Source of the DNA: Glandiceps talaboti
Taxonomy: Eukaryota; Hemichordata; Enteropneusta; Spengelidae
DNA: 60,000 bases
Assembly (NCBI RefSeq): GCF_964340395.1
Contig: NC_135549.1
Location: 7,330,001 to 7,390,000, forward strand
Reading direction: 5' to 3'
Part shown: positions 51,927 through 60,000 of the stretch, in pieces
Position numbering within the stretch: the stretch's first letter is position 1
Layout of the letters: each line of letters opens with the position of its first letter
Translations under genes and position numbers: made by a program
Notes under the pieces: model-generated
What the model saw: the letters and a program-made list of their open reading frames with translations, nothing else
Database searches by the model: none
What the model was told of the DNA's origin: nothing

Positions 51927-53149
51927 AACGTATTTTTCCTTGTTGATGTCTGTCCATCTGTGTTCTGGTAACAAAGTAAGAATTACTGAAACAACATCAT
52001 TATTTCATATTGCTTTTATAGTGTATAATTTAACAGAACTCTCACTGAGCAATATCTGAATTTGATATTTGGATATGAATATTTTGAAATGTCATCCATA
52101 GAACTGTTACCCAATATAAATCGAATGGTGGGATCAATTTGAAATGAAATCTGAGATGCAATCTGAGACATCAATATACAAATACATGCCGCGGACCAAT
52201 CATCTACAACACAGTGAAATAGATTTCTAATTTCTCTTCCTGGTATACTCTTACAATAGTGAAAATAATATTGGTAATGACTAAAAGACGCATGTAGGAT
52301 AACTTGTATTTGAGGCATATCCTTACAACAGTGTGATACCCATTTCTTATTTCTATTTTTGGATAGTCTTTGGTCAGTATAACTGAAAGTTTTGTTGTTA
52401 TGTGTGTTGGTTTCAGGGCCCCTGGATAAATCATGCGTCATACAACATTAAGACATATCATCATGGTATTGTTAAAATATACACATTTTTTTTGAATATT
52501 CATTGTTTTGATGATTCTACTAATCATATGTCTGCTATTCTTTGATCTATAAAATCTGCCAATTCTCCTAAAACTGCAAGGGCTGATTCTACTGCAGATG
52601 CATAGAGTCTTCAAATATCAAGTTTAGCTGTTTACAGACATGTATTCACGAGATGAATATCTCATCATAGCAAAAACATGTATATCCTTACATTAAATTG
52701 TTTGATTGATCCCTATTGTACAATACATTCATTCTGCTTACCTGTTTGGTTCTTGAGAATTCTTTATTTTTCGATTCTAATTCATGTTGTAAGCGTGTAA
52801 CTTTAGCTTCAGTTTCTATGAGTTTGGTACGCATAAGATCTACTTCTCTATTGTCTTCTAGATTCTTCACTGGCAGTCCTTTACTTTGCAGCATTTCTAA
52901 CAACTTCTTAATAGACTCATCACGAGCTGCAAGTGTTTGTTTCTGTGTTTCAATTCGCAATTCCATCTCTTCCAAGGTTTTCCTTAGAAGGAACAGTTCT
53001 TTAGCTTGTCTGTCTTTCTCGGCTTTCAGAGACAGGACCTCATGATCCTGAGGTGATGAAGTCAGTGACACCAGATCTTCCAATTGTTGTTTTAGATCTC
53101 GTTGAGTCTTCAACTCATCTTGCAATGACTGGATAGTCTTGGTCAGTTG
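28376..53149 (-). CDS. ERC: ERC/ELKS/CAST active-zone scaffold protein, C-terminal ~774 residues (14 constitutive exons; 5' end outside window)
   Basis: Spliced minus-strand gene. Exons run from high to low coordinates: 52742-53149, 50647-50763, 49097-49252, 46850-47017, 45822-45989, 42687-42965, 41991-42131, 38330-38526, 36607-36742, 36077-36208, 35422-35582, 34155-34308, 33736-33816 and 28376-28402. They total 2325 nt in one continuous frame, with GT/AG at every junction. The protein is nearly all heptad coiled coil. Family hallmarks, compared from memory with vertebrate ERC1/ERC2, are [77 protein letters not shown]-like [15 protein letters not shown] and the tail [11 protein letters not shown] proteins are presynaptic cytomatrix and cell-cortex scaffolds that bind liprin-alpha, RIM (through the GIWA PDZ ligand), Bassoon and Rab6; these roles come from the family. 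Vertebrate ERC1 is about 1116 residues, so some 230 N-terminal residues are not in this window. Identity is very secure; orthology to a particular vertebrate paralogue is not implied. Confidence 0.96.
29737..29965. repeat. 42-bp minisatellite, ~5.4 copies, in the last ERC intron
   Basis: Unit CTGAGAGGGAAAGCCTATGG + GTATAGCTACCTTTTTGAAGGT. The unit is a multiple of three, so the minus strand keeps an open frame repeating [14 protein letters not shown] across 29734-30045. It lies between ERC exons M and N but has no clear splice sites. Confidence 0.93.
30375..31260. repeat. Degenerate ~120-bp tandem repeat, ~7 copies
   Basis: AATGAATTTTGG recurs at 30494, 30621, 30750, 30871 and 30984, with decayed copies at 31101 and 31233. 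Each is followed by TAATTACAAACA, CTGAAATAAGTT, CTGAAGGTTTGCCTGA, TTTGCATAGTAC and TTCTCTGGAAAT. An old intronic array. Confidence 0.85.
32063..33373. repeat. 38-bp minisatellite, ~34 copies, in the last ERC intron
   Basis: Unit GCAAAGAGGTGACCAGGTAT + ATTTTAAAGATATGCATA. Three positions vary in a patterned way: GAGGTGA/GAGATGA, TTTTAAA/TTTGAAA and TGCATA/TATATA/TGTATA. Edge copies (GCAATGA, GTGTATTTG) are more diverged. Because 38 is not a multiple of three, long minus-strand frames appear in all three phases; they are not genes. Confidence 0.97.
33736..33816 (-). CDS. ERC: ERC exon M (27 codons)
   Basis: Phase 0/0. Acceptor TTTCAG|AATGAG; the donor is CAG|GTCTCT, which departs from consensus at +3 to +4. 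It starts [10 protein letters not shown] (vertebrate NRMKLMADN) and ends QSPSPDQ (vertebrate KPSPDQ). This is the point where vertebrate ERC isoforms diverge into a Rab6-binding or a PDZ-binding C-terminus. Read-through would add 58 unrelated residues and stop at about 33580. Confidence 0.93.
34155..34308 (-). CDS. ERC: ERC exon L (1 nt + 51 codons)
   Basis: Phase 2 in, phase 0 out. Acceptor GATTTCAG|ACAAGA, donor CAGCAG|GTAATA. It encodes [20 protein letters not shown], then [21 protein letters not shown], matching vertebrate [20 protein letters not shown] and the KREKDRLVQQLKQQ block. Confidence 0.96.
34429..34825. mobile_element. Fold-back (MITE-like) element inside the ERC K-L intron
   Basis: The arms at about 34429-34561 and 34692-34825 are imperfect reverse complements. 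Landmarks are AATTCTCGCTA, CTGCAATACAATT, GGAGTCAAATGGAACG and AATACAC.GGAATGTTTCTT-like ends. The loop is about 130 bp. There is no open frame of note. Its cluster of CpGs stands out in an otherwise CpG-poor intron. No similarity to the 20 kb element was seen. Confidence 0.85.
35066..35390. repeat. ~80-bp tandem repeat, 3-4 copies
   Basis: GGTTCCCTACCCAAATTATGG starts at 35145, 35225 and 35305 (the last with AATAATGG), with TACAAAGAATGGCAATCTATG and TTTTTACCATATTTCCCC after each. Confidence 0.9.
35422..35582 (-). CDS. ERC: ERC exon K (53 codons + 2 nt)
   Basis: Phase 0 in, phase 2 out. Acceptor TTTGTAG|TTGGAG, donor ATGAA|GTGAGT. It encodes a 53-residue helix ending [11 protein letters not shown]; the split lysine codon is completed by exon L. 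Length matches the vertebrate segment exactly. An open frame on the opposite strand over this exon is only a shadow. Confidence 0.94.
35781..35940. repeat. 40-bp tandem repeat, ~4 copies
   Basis: Unit CCAATCTCTCTCAAAATGAA + CACCACAGTTAAAATACACA. Confidence 0.92.
36077..36208 (-). CDS. ERC: ERC exon J (44 codons)
   Basis: Phase 0/0, acceptor ATTGTAG|GCAACT, donor AAACAG|GTAAGG. Its core [20 protein letters not shown] and EREMVLAQ is almost identical to vertebrate ERC1. In some vertebrate ERC2 isoforms this exon is skipped (from memory), and here its length of 132 nt also permits skipping in frame. Confidence 0.96.
36607..36742 (-). CDS. ERC: ERC exon I (1 nt + 45 codons)
   Basis: Phase 2 in, phase 0 out. 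Acceptor TTTGTAG|ACAATT, donor TTACAG|GTGAGA. It encodes [32 protein letters not shown] and DSQQLQ. Vertebrate counterparts are QVKDQNKKVANLKHKEQV, KKKSAQMLEEARRRE and SSQQLQ. Confidence 0.95.
36743..38329 (-). other. ERC: ERC intron H-I containing a candidate micro-exon
   Basis: AT-rich; the only exon-like site is 37291-37314. Confidence 0.8.
37291..37314 (-). CDS. ERC: Candidate 24-nt ERC micro-exon
   Basis: Acceptor ATCACCAG|CAAACT and an excellent donor ACAAGG|GTGAGT bound 24 nt that keep the phase-2 frame between exons H and I. It would add eight residues (KLKGDLQG) just after ELE, the same place as the short optional insert of vertebrate ERC1/ERC2. The residues do not resemble the vertebrate insert. 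Support is the donor strength, frame and position; a longer exon with another acceptor is possible. Confidence 0.5.
38330..38526 (-). CDS. ERC: ERC exon H (65 codons + 2 nt)
   Basis: Phase 0 in, phase 2 out. Acceptor CTTGTAG|ATGAAG, donor GAAGG|GTACGA. It encodes [20 protein letters not shown] and [20 protein letters not shown], then ELE. The exit phase is the point where vertebrate ERC genes insert a four-residue micro-exon (SLTS/SLTL, from memory). The first 18 residues are strongly charged and do not align well. Confidence 0.95.
38527..41990 (-). other. ERC: ERC intron G-H
   Basis: Contains an AT-rich low-complexity stretch at 38715-38765 and the degenerate 80-bp array at 40.24-40.52 kb. 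The stretch 38760-39130 has the look of a decayed interspersed repeat, but no coding motif was found. Minus frames at 40703-41012 and 41142-41441 are unrecognised. Confidence 0.75.
40240..40520. repeat. Degenerate ~80-bp tandem repeat, 3-4 copies
   Basis: Recurring AACCAG.GGTAC, CCAGGAGACT, TTTGTAAATGTGGCTA and AAGTCAGTGAA, in the ERC G-H intron. Confidence 0.75.
41991..42131 (-). CDS. ERC: ERC exon G (47 codons)
   Basis: Phase 0/0, acceptor TTTTACAG|AATAAC, donor AAACGA|GTAAGT. It holds the signature [19 protein letters not shown] (vertebrate LKEHASSLASxGLKxDSxL), followed by a charged helix ending VESELKR. Confidence 0.96.
42132..42686 (-). other. ERC: ERC intron F-G, nothing seen
   Basis: AT-rich, no repeat or exon. 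Confidence 0.8.
42687..42965 (-). CDS. ERC: ERC exon F (93 codons)
   Basis: Phase 0/0, acceptor TTTTTTCAG|TTGGAC, donor AAAGAG|GTAATG. It encodes [32 protein letters not shown] and [11 protein letters not shown], matching the vertebrate [30 protein letters not shown] and KDLKEKVSLLQ blocks. In vertebrate ERCs this middle coiled coil lies in the liprin-alpha and CAST-dimer region (family knowledge). Confidence 0.96.
43722..43750. repeat. (CA)n microsatellite
   Basis: About 14 units, one CCCA interruption. Confidence 0.93.
43931..43970. repeat. T29 followed directly by G11
   Basis: Two long homopolymers abut in the E'-F intron. Length is probably uncertain in the assembly. Confidence 0.9.
45277..45339 (-). 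CDS. ERC: Candidate alternative ERC exon E' (21 codons), partial duplicate of exon E
   Basis: Acceptor with a ten-T tract and TTTTGAG|CTAACT; donor ATCAAG|GTGATA. Phase 0/0, no stops, so it can be included between exons E and F without shifting frame. It reads [21 protein letters not shown] against [21 protein letters not shown] at the end of exon E, 12 of 21 identical. In the shared block LDIKDRKIN six of 27 bases differ and all six are silent, which points to selection on protein rather than a dead copy. The 63 nt equal three heptads. Whether it is a cassette or a mutually exclusive exon cannot be told from sequence. Confidence 0.75.
45822..45989 (-). CDS. ERC: ERC exon E (56 codons, eight heptads)
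   Basis: Phase 0/0, acceptor CAACAG|GTTGAAG, donor GAAAG|GTAAAC. It encodes [15 protein letters not shown], then [11 protein letters not shown] and [17 protein letters not shown]; the last block matches vertebrate DMLDVKERKVNVLQKK. Its final 21 codons have a paralogue in the next intron at 45277-45339. Confidence 0.95.
45990..46849 (-). other. ERC: ERC intron D-E
   Basis: Very AT-rich, with a diverged direct repeat near 46.45 and 46.59 kb. Confidence 0.85.
46450..46640. repeat. Diverged direct repeat, ~130 bp apart
   Basis: TTACCAA.AGAC, then GTAAAATTAGTCA.AAAATCA and TATATTAATTTT occur at about 46453 and 46585. Confidence 0.75.
46850..47017 (-). CDS. ERC: ERC exon D (56 codons, eight heptads)
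   Basis: Phase 0/0, acceptor CTGTACAG|ATTGATC, donor GCTGAT|GTAAGA. It encodes [20 protein letters not shown] and [11 protein letters not shown], matching vertebrate LLALQTKLETLTNQFS and VLKESLTAKEQ. Compared with vertebrate ERC1, about 28 residues are missing at the junction with exon C. Confidence 0.95.
47018..49096 (-). other. ERC: ERC intron C-D
   Basis: Holds the 111-bp tandem repeat. Searched for an exon matching the four heptads that vertebrate ERC1 has at this junction; none was seen. Confidence 0.8.
47731..48043. repeat. ~111-bp tandem repeat, 2.7 copies
   Basis: TGAAATCACACATCAGCATT starts at 47743, 47854 and 47966; each copy includes GCTTGACCAAGGTTATTTTA and AAAGCACCTTG. Copies are nearly identical, so the array is young. 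In the ERC C-D intron. Confidence 0.94.
49097..49252 (-). CDS. ERC: ERC exon C (52 codons)
   Basis: Phase 0/0, acceptor AACTAG|GATGG, donor AGACAG|GTAATC. It contains [17 protein letters not shown] and [11 protein letters not shown]. These line up with the vertebrate blocks SKISSME, SNGALSTEER and [11 protein letters not shown]. Confidence 0.95.
49253..50646 (-). other. ERC: ERC intron B-C, nothing seen
   Basis: AT-rich, no repeat array or exon. Confidence 0.8.
50647..50763 (-). CDS. ERC: ERC exon B (39 codons)
   Basis: Phase 0/0, with acceptor TATAG|GAC and donor GTCAAG|GTATCC. The end ALKTIIEVK matches vertebrate ALQTVIEMK. The serine-rich middle ([10 protein letters not shown]) is a less helical, poorly conserved stretch, as in the vertebrate proteins. 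Confidence 0.94.
50764..52741 (-). other. ERC: ERC intron A-B
   Basis: Contains the CA microsatellite and an unexplained minus-strand frame at 52016-52441 (141 codons) of unknown nature. Confidence 0.75.
51790..51925. repeat. (CA)n microsatellite preceded by (GTAC)n
   Basis: Four GTAC units, then two long CA tracts split by AAACGTGCACAGACATACA. Confidence 0.97.
52742..53149 (-). CDS. ERC: ERC exon A (136 codons, first exon in window)
   Basis: Phase 0 in, phase 0 out. The acceptor is TTCTACACAG at 53150 and the donor is CAG|GTAAGC at 52741. It encodes the most conserved part of the family: [16 protein letters not shown] (vertebrate TIQALQDELRxQRDLN), then [20 protein letters not shown] and [15 protein letters not shown]. 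The insert between these blocks is lineage-specific. An upstream exon must exist, because the codon before it is intronic and no ATG begins the frame. Confidence 0.96.
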
Positions 53150-54530
53150 CTGTGTAGAATAGGAAAGAGAAACATGATAAATATGCAATATCAAAGAAAA
53201 AGAATCAAGAGTACTATAGAAGTATACTCTTCATAATTTCATAGGATGATTGTATGTTTGACAAATACAACATAAATCTCATTTCCACACAACAGGTCTC
53301 CCCAAAACTATGTTTTCTGAGAATACCATGTACCTACAAGTAGAGATGTAACACATACAGTAACTGCTATTTACCTTGGTACAATAGAGAACAGATAGTG
53401 AACACACATGGGCATAATCTAGAGACCCCATCTTGTAAGTTGTTATTGCCAGTTTCCTGTACCAAATGGTCACTTGGAGTGGTTACAATATGATATATCG
53501 AATAGAGAGTGAACAGAAGTCTTACGAGAGTCTTACGAAAGTGACTCATATTCTATAGAAAGCAGTGTGCAAAATACCCATGAAAGACACGTAAAGTACC
53601 CCTCACAGACAGCTCTACCAGGAAGTGTCTTGATATATGAGACACCAACGTGGTGTTGATAGGGAAGTAGCTTTCACTGATCTAGTATATGAACATAGCA
53701 TCAAGACATTGTACCTCACTTTTTCATGACTTTGTTATCCTAGTTAGAGGTAAGTCTAAGTCCTTTTCATTTATATGGAAAAATTGTCACCATGTTGATT
53801 GTGTCCCGGGTACATGAAGAACAACAAACTAATGACTTGCCACCATACTGGAATATGTATGTGATGACATGTACTGTAATTGACCCAAAAGGTGAAGTGT
53901 TACAACAAGTTGCTGGATATACAAATAATAACTTTATAAAACTTTATCTCTATAATAGTTGTGCTATGGTATTATGGCATACATATTGCCACATACCTAT
54001 GTATTTTTCTTTCGGTTTGGTCTTTCATAGTGGTTCTTTTAGTTGCCAGTCAGGGGGCAACACAAATGAATGGACAATCAAAACTGATTTCAATACAATG
54101 AATTACTTCATTCACAACTTGGAAAGCCCACAGTCAGTATTCTTTCCCACACAACAAAGACTGTTTTTGTTCTTACATAATCTAGCCTTAAACAATCCAC
54201 TTTCATTTTCATGGCAACAGTTAATAATAAGATAAGATAACTGTGAATATCATCATAAAAATAAGGCACAAGATTAAAGTTGTTGAAAACAAAGAAGTCG
54301 AAAATGTCTATTGAACATTCTTTGACAAAAAGTATTGTTAAATGAATATATGCAAGTTCGTCGAACCAAATATCGGTCACAGGTATCAGAACGTGTACGG
54401 AAGACTAATCTTGGGGTCACAACAGTAATATCTGTAAAAATTAGAATTGTATATTTGTATGAAAAGCAAGTAATGCGACTACTTCAAATTCAAACTTTGG
54501 GGCACCTCTATATACATATTAACATATTAC

Positions 54531-54545
54531 CCCCCCCCCCCCCCC
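54531..54545. repeat. C15 homopolymer
   Basis: Fifteen consecutive C in AT-rich intron. Confidence 0.95.
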
Positions 54546-56168
54546 ATATCATGTAGTATTGACTCTAGTCTAGGGTGTAATTTAATTATGGGTTTAATTA
54601 TGGGTGACGGTATGATTTGGTAAGTAGTGATTTGATTAATTGTAACTATTATATAAACTTACAATTAATTGAATCAACTCCCAAGTTTTCCAATCTCCCA
54701 ATCCTAGTAATTGTTGACAATTTCATCATAAATGAATTTAACATAAGACTATGAGGGAAAATTAGAAGGAACGAACTGATAGGAAATACTGGAATGCACT
54801 ATGGTTTGGCACAAAAGTGGTTTGAACTTTGCCCTTTTCATCTGAACTTTCTGATGTATATTATCACAAATAAATACCTCGTTTCTACATCTTCATGCAC
54901 TTGTCTGTTTGATGCATTTTTTAATAGATAAACTGTAGAAAGCATTCTTACGCTGAAAATAGTGCTCATAATTCTTTTCTACACAAAGTATAAAGTTGGT
55001 CAAATACAGAAACGTTACATCAGAAAAGTACAACTGAATGTAATGATGTAATGGCAGGCAAAAGGCCTCAACTGTTGTTAACAACCATACGTCAAATTGT
55101 GTGATGTTAAGTATGTGTATTAATGTATACATGTATAATTATGAAGATCATACAACATTTATCATACGTTCATGTTTGGTTCACTTAATCATATCACTCA
55201 TTTTCACATATAACTCGCTGACTACGCTGAGGTGTACTTAAGAAGGAGTGGCTTGATTCATGAATAAAATGATATAAAATACTAAATAAATAAAACTCTG
55301 CCTACACAAGTAGTATTTGAAATATTAGAAGGACTTAGATCTGTTTCTTCTACATGAAAAACCTTAAAATTACACAGTTCTGTAACTTGTTTATGATGCA
55401 TTTTCCCTAGAAACTTGTCAAAATACGATGGCAAGAAAAGCACTCAGTCACTGTATAGATTTCTATCATTTCTATCATTATTATCTTTTCTACAAAATTT
55501 GTAATTTTTAGGAAGAAATTGAATTAAGTAATGATGAAGATTAAATACACAAACAGAGATGGCCATGCTGGAAAAATCATGTGTTACAATGCCAAGTCCA
55601 ATTTTTACACAAAAATACATTTTCCAATGTCCACACATTGTATTTACAATTTCATGAAAGTCTCTATAAAAAGACACAACTTTAAAACAATTCCATATTT
55701 TGAAATATAATCTTAATGTCACAGTGCAAGGAGAAGTAGTAATTTATTAGCTATGTTTTTCAGTTGAATGAACCAGCAAGTATTTGTACAGTTGACTAGG
55801 TGCACCTGAGCCATTCTCACATTATTGCACTGTTGGTAATACTTATATTCTACCCGATTTCATATTGATTTACTGGTTTCTCAGAAAACAACTGAATATT
55901 GCAACAAACAGGAAGTATAAGGATTTCCTAATATCCAGTAACAGCTCTCATTTTACTAGGAAAGTTTTGTTTAAATAATATCCTTTCAGGCAGTAAATAT
56001 TAATGTAAGTATTAAACAAATGATTTCCAAAACAATCAAAGCAACATACAGCACATGTTGTGAATATCATTAAAATAACTTATATTCTGTGAAACGCAGT
56101 TCCTGTATAAGGAGTGTACTTTAGCTAAATATTGAACATACAGACTCTTATTACAAATAAAAAAGAGT

Positions 56169-56498
56169 TGTGTGTTTCCGACAACCCGGCCGACCCTAGT
56201 TTAAGCCTCCGACCCTAAACATTTTTTAAGACATTTAAAACAAAAACATAAGAAATTCTTTATCTTCTTGACCTTACACATCTATTTGTAATGCTTGTCT
56301 ACTTTCTTTCCCCAGTGATGTCTGTATATATTTCATCAAACTATCACAGAAGGGGTATTCTGACCGACATTTTGTTTGTTTTGGGGTCGAAGCAATATTT
56401 TTCAAAAAATAAAAACAAGTAAAAAAGATAAAACAAATTAAAATAAAATTCTAACCTACCTACTCTATTTTCTGAGGCCATGCGATTCGAAACACACA
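56169..56498. mobile_element. Possible short inverted-repeat element
   Basis: TGTGTGTTTCCGA near the left end and TTCGAAACACACA at the right end are imperfect inverted repeats bounding about 330 bp. The interior has a CpG- and C-rich motif repeated (GGCCGACCCTAG, CTCCGACCCTAAA). This composition is foreign to the surrounding intron. Family unknown. Confidence 0.4.
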
Positions 56499-57423
56499 TT
56501 TTTTTTTTGCCTTTATAATGACATACAAACTGTACTATACATAAACATTACTTACGGGTCTAGTTTCAATAAACCTAAATGTAGTTAGACCAGACAGATT
56601 TTCCTGTTTCATCAGGATCTACGAACAATGTACTGATATTTCTGATGGACTAGTAAAACCTAAGCATCTGTGTGAAACAGGAACCATAATTCCACATGAC
56701 CTATAAAACAAGGGGTTGATAGTCCTGCTTATAATGCAGACACCAGACGCCTGAAGTGTTACAGGAAGGATATATGGATCTTTTCAATGAAAAATGAAGC
56801 CATCGAATGTAATTTAATCCATGACTCCATAATGTCTGTCTCTGGACACTTTCTACATGATTCAATCATTTGAATATATGATCCTTATGACAGGACATTG
56901 TACCTTATACTTTCCACACAATATTCAATCATTACATCTTTCCAAAAGCACCCTGCTTATGAAATATATTTGCAGAAAAGTGCTATGATGATTATTATAA
57001 TCAAAGTCTTCATTATCAAGAATTGTGTTATGCTATTATAGTATGCAATTCAGTTTTCAACCCTTGATAACATGTTTATCAACATATACCAGGAAAATAC
57101 GATTTTATCAATTTATTATAGATACAAGATCCATCATATGATTTCACTAGTACTCAGTAATAAACAAAAGATCAGCATTTTCTATCAAAATTTGTTTTGT
57201 TTACAATGTAACAAAGTAGTAATACTTTATTCACGCCAAACTGTAGTCTTTTTTGTGTTCAAAATGAGAAATGTTCAAATTCAAAAAACAACTACAGTAG
57301 TCGTAGAGACAAGTATAAGGTGAATTGAATCCTGTTTTGCAAGTCTGTGTGTTTTAATATATGCATTGTTTGAATGTGTTTGCATGTGCATGTGTTTATA
57401 AATATGTGTGCGTGCATTCATGC

Positions 57424-57424
57424 T

Positions 57425-57455
<31 letters not shown>

Positions 57456-57475
57456 CTGTGTGGGTATGTGTGTGG

Positions 57476-57529
<54 letters not shown>
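57424..57529. repeat. (GT)n microsatellite with GTGGGTAT interruptions
   Basis: About 50 units in two tracts split near 57453-57480. Confidence 0.97.
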
Positions 57530-57533
<4 letters not shown>

Positions 57534-59279
57534 TTACATTATGTACATTTGTATCTATGGGTGTGTCCGAGTGTTTCAATAAGTAACACTGATTGAACTA
57601 CAGCAGGTTATTTGCATCTTGGCTAAATTTATGGATTTGATGATTGATGCAGCTGCATTTGTCAACTGCAAATAAAAGTATTGATTATTTTAACTGAAGT
57701 ATGGCTATTGAAACTAGCACAACAAAATATACCTTGGAGCTCAATCTTTACAGAATCAACAAACTGGTTTGCATTTCTATTTAACATTTCAGTATCAAAA
57801 TAAATCCTATAGATTCTATTCAACCTTGCTATTGCCCACAGGAAAGGACTGCAATGTCATTTCCAATTTAATGCCTTATCAGGCTCCCAGGTGGCTGGCC
57901 AATTATTATTGTCAATTAGCAATTATCTCTCATTTTATGCAGCTGTTTTGTTATTCCAGGATGATTCTTGTCCAAGCTATTTTGAGCAAGAACTACTACA
58001 ATCATAATATAGTATGCATAAATGAATAAGATAAAGCTATGAATATTCATGTGGCATTATACGCATTATAAATATACTAAGTCTTATGAATGTATTCATT
58101 TCTCATGATATTTGTCCTGAAATATCCCATAATACGACAAAACTACATACATTTGTATACATAATATAATATACTTCATTTTCCAATTCACCTGTTTTAT
58201 TTTGTTGACTTATTTATGAAGCATGACAAAATATGAATAAATATTCCATTCATATATATACAGTTAAATATTCATAAAATATATTCATACATATGGAATG
58301 GAAGCAGTCAATTGAAAATATGACGCACAATGCATGTCAAATAAATGGTTCAGTCTATATTATAAATATCATCATGTACATGTTTTTTATGACAGTGTTT
58401 GAGAATATTGATGAAGTCCTCAGTTTCAGGTGTGAACTCAAGTATCCTTTTGGGAATTTACTTCAAATGAGCTATCATCTTTACACTGCATCAATGAAGT
58501 ACCATAGAGACATACTTTACCAAATAACACTGCTGGTAATAATGTAGGAACAAGTCGTGGGTACATACAGCCACCAATCAATGGCTGCCTTTTGAATGTT
58601 ATGTATCTAGTACTAGTAGTATATTTCATTTGGATTACAATGTGTGCCTTTTTCAGTGACAGTGCTATGTTTGACTTCAAGCAGTAAAATTGTCAACCAC
58701 ATATTTCCGACTAGAGAGAGTGTACATGTGTCTGTTGACAACACAGGCTAGAACCTTCAGCGTCATGGTGTACTCATATACATAGGTATCACATTTCAAC
58801 ACAAGCCTGGGTTTTAGCTGTTGTATCAATCACATTGTAAACATGTTTTCATGAGGTGCAAATACCATCAACTCCTTAGTTATGAAGATATAACAACAAT
58901 GTACTCAGTAAGAAATAAGTGCAGCCCAAACCATGAACAATTGCTCACTGAACATTTCTGACTTTGAAGCATTTACTGGTACATGTACATCAATTTAGTT
59001 AATAGTTTGTTTAGATTTGAATTCTTATTTTACAGCCATTTGGTTGCAGGCATGCATAATTGTAAATTGTGAAATCATTACATGTCTTCCAATGATGTTT
59101 GACTTTCTGTCAGGATGAAAAATGTTTTATTTCATAATTCAACTTTCACACACTTCAATTCATATTTCAGAGCAATTCTATGAAAGAATAAAGTCAAGTG
59201 AATTGTATACCAGTTACACAGTCACAGACAGTACAACACTAGCTGTTGTTCATTCCAATTTCTAGTTGGTTGGTTGGTA

Positions 59280-59850
59280 ATAACTGAAAAAAAAATGGGC
59301 TAAAGAGTGACTTCTTTTATCGGTTTCATTTTCCCAGAGCAATACTTACTATTTTAACTTTCTGATGTATAAACAGTTTTCTTCAATTCATAACTGAATC
59401 CAACTAATTATTAGTACACAGTTCAATTTTCCTTTTCATACATACAAACATATCCTTCAAGTCGCTACCAATTCGTCGAGCTACTTTATGCATGAATTAT
59501 CATTTTCAATTGGTAGGCATACATTTGTACATGGTAAGAGGTGGACTGAAGATTGCCTTCTTTATCTTAATCCATTTTACCAGTGCTTTTGAAGTCTGTA
59601 ATTACTATGTTTTAACTTTCTGAAATGGACATGTTCTTATTTAATCCATTACTCCACTTTAGAGCATTTCCATTCTACTATTTATTGGTACAAATTAGAC
59701 ATTGAAGTCAAGGCTGTTTGTACAGCTTGTAAAGAACAAATTTCCATTTTGTATTTGGTAAAACATTAATGGTAAAAGATGGGCTGAAGATTGCCTCCTT
59801 TTTCAAATTCAATGTGTTGCTTCTGAAAAGTGTAATTACTTTAATAGAGG
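59280..59850. repeat. Degenerate ~240-bp direct repeat, 3 copies
   Basis: ATGG.(TAAGAG)GTGG.CTGAAG, then ATTGCCT.CTTT and GTAATTACT recur near 59299, 59533 and 59771. Strongly diverged. Confidence 0.65.
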
Positions 59851-60000
59851 TGACAACATATGACCTCTGCTTTTTTAAATCCAAGATTTACAGAGAACAT
59901 TGTCTTTCACCAAAATGCCAATGCTGTGGGTGTAGCTCTATTTAATGTTACTGTAAGATTGAATGTGAAATTTCCAATCAAATAAGCTATTTAATCATTA

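Larger units (their letters stand above)
53150..60000 (-). other. ERC: ERC intron upstream of exon A (continues beyond window)
   Basis: No N-terminal ERC exon was found; in particular the conserved IKTFWSPELKKERALRKDEA block is absent on inspection. Holds the C15 tract, the possible inverted-repeat element at 56.2 kb, the GT microsatellite and the 240-bp degenerate repeat. Confidence 0.65.

Noticed and set aside
52716-53045. Plus-strand 109-codon frame
   Set aside because: Antisense shadow of ERC exon A.

Overview
This window is AT-rich animal DNA. It has spliced genes with conserved intron phases, dense microsatellites, minisatellites and fold-back elements. Nothing fixes the species. The coiled-coil gene, the L2/CR1-like reverse transcriptase relic and a mosaic CpG pattern suit an invertebrate bilaterian, probably marine; that placement is inference.

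The one securely identified gene is an ERC/ELKS/CAST-family active-zone scaffold gene on the minus strand. I could place 14 constitutive coding exons between 53149 and 28376, plus two candidate optional exons (63 and 24 nt). All have fitting splice sites and phases. They give 774 residues of almost pure coiled coil, from the segment corresponding to roughly residue 230 of vertebrate ERC1 down to the C-terminal PDZ-binding tail DEEEGIWA and stop at 28376. The conserved N-terminus was not seen and should lie beyond 60000. Transcription probably runs on to about 22.6 kb as a long 3' UTR: there is a good poly(A) site at 22606-22611, and CpG becomes scarce from about 22.2 kb to the right end of the window, as in a methylated gene body.

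Layout: 1-520 minisatellite; 520-7100 no recognisable gene, with several CRE palindromes; 7.7-13.3 kb a chain of small minus-strand candidate exons of an unidentified gene, interrupted by 9.1-9.5 kb and 10.1 kb simple repeats; 13.9-15.5 kb microsatellites; 16.6-17.4 kb decayed LINE; 20.08-20.63 kb inverted-repeat MITE-like element; 21.5-21.9 kb diverged dispersed repeats; 22.6-28.4 kb putative ERC 3' UTR; 28.4-53.1 kb ERC exons with introns holding a 34-copy 38-bp minisatellite, several other arrays and a fold-back element; 53.1-60 kb ERC upstream intron.

The most interesting signal is the 63-nt exon at 45277-45339. It is a paralogue of the last 21 codons of the neighbouring constitutive exon, and in a nine-codon block all six nucleotide differences are synonymous. 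It would add exactly three heptads to the coiled coil.
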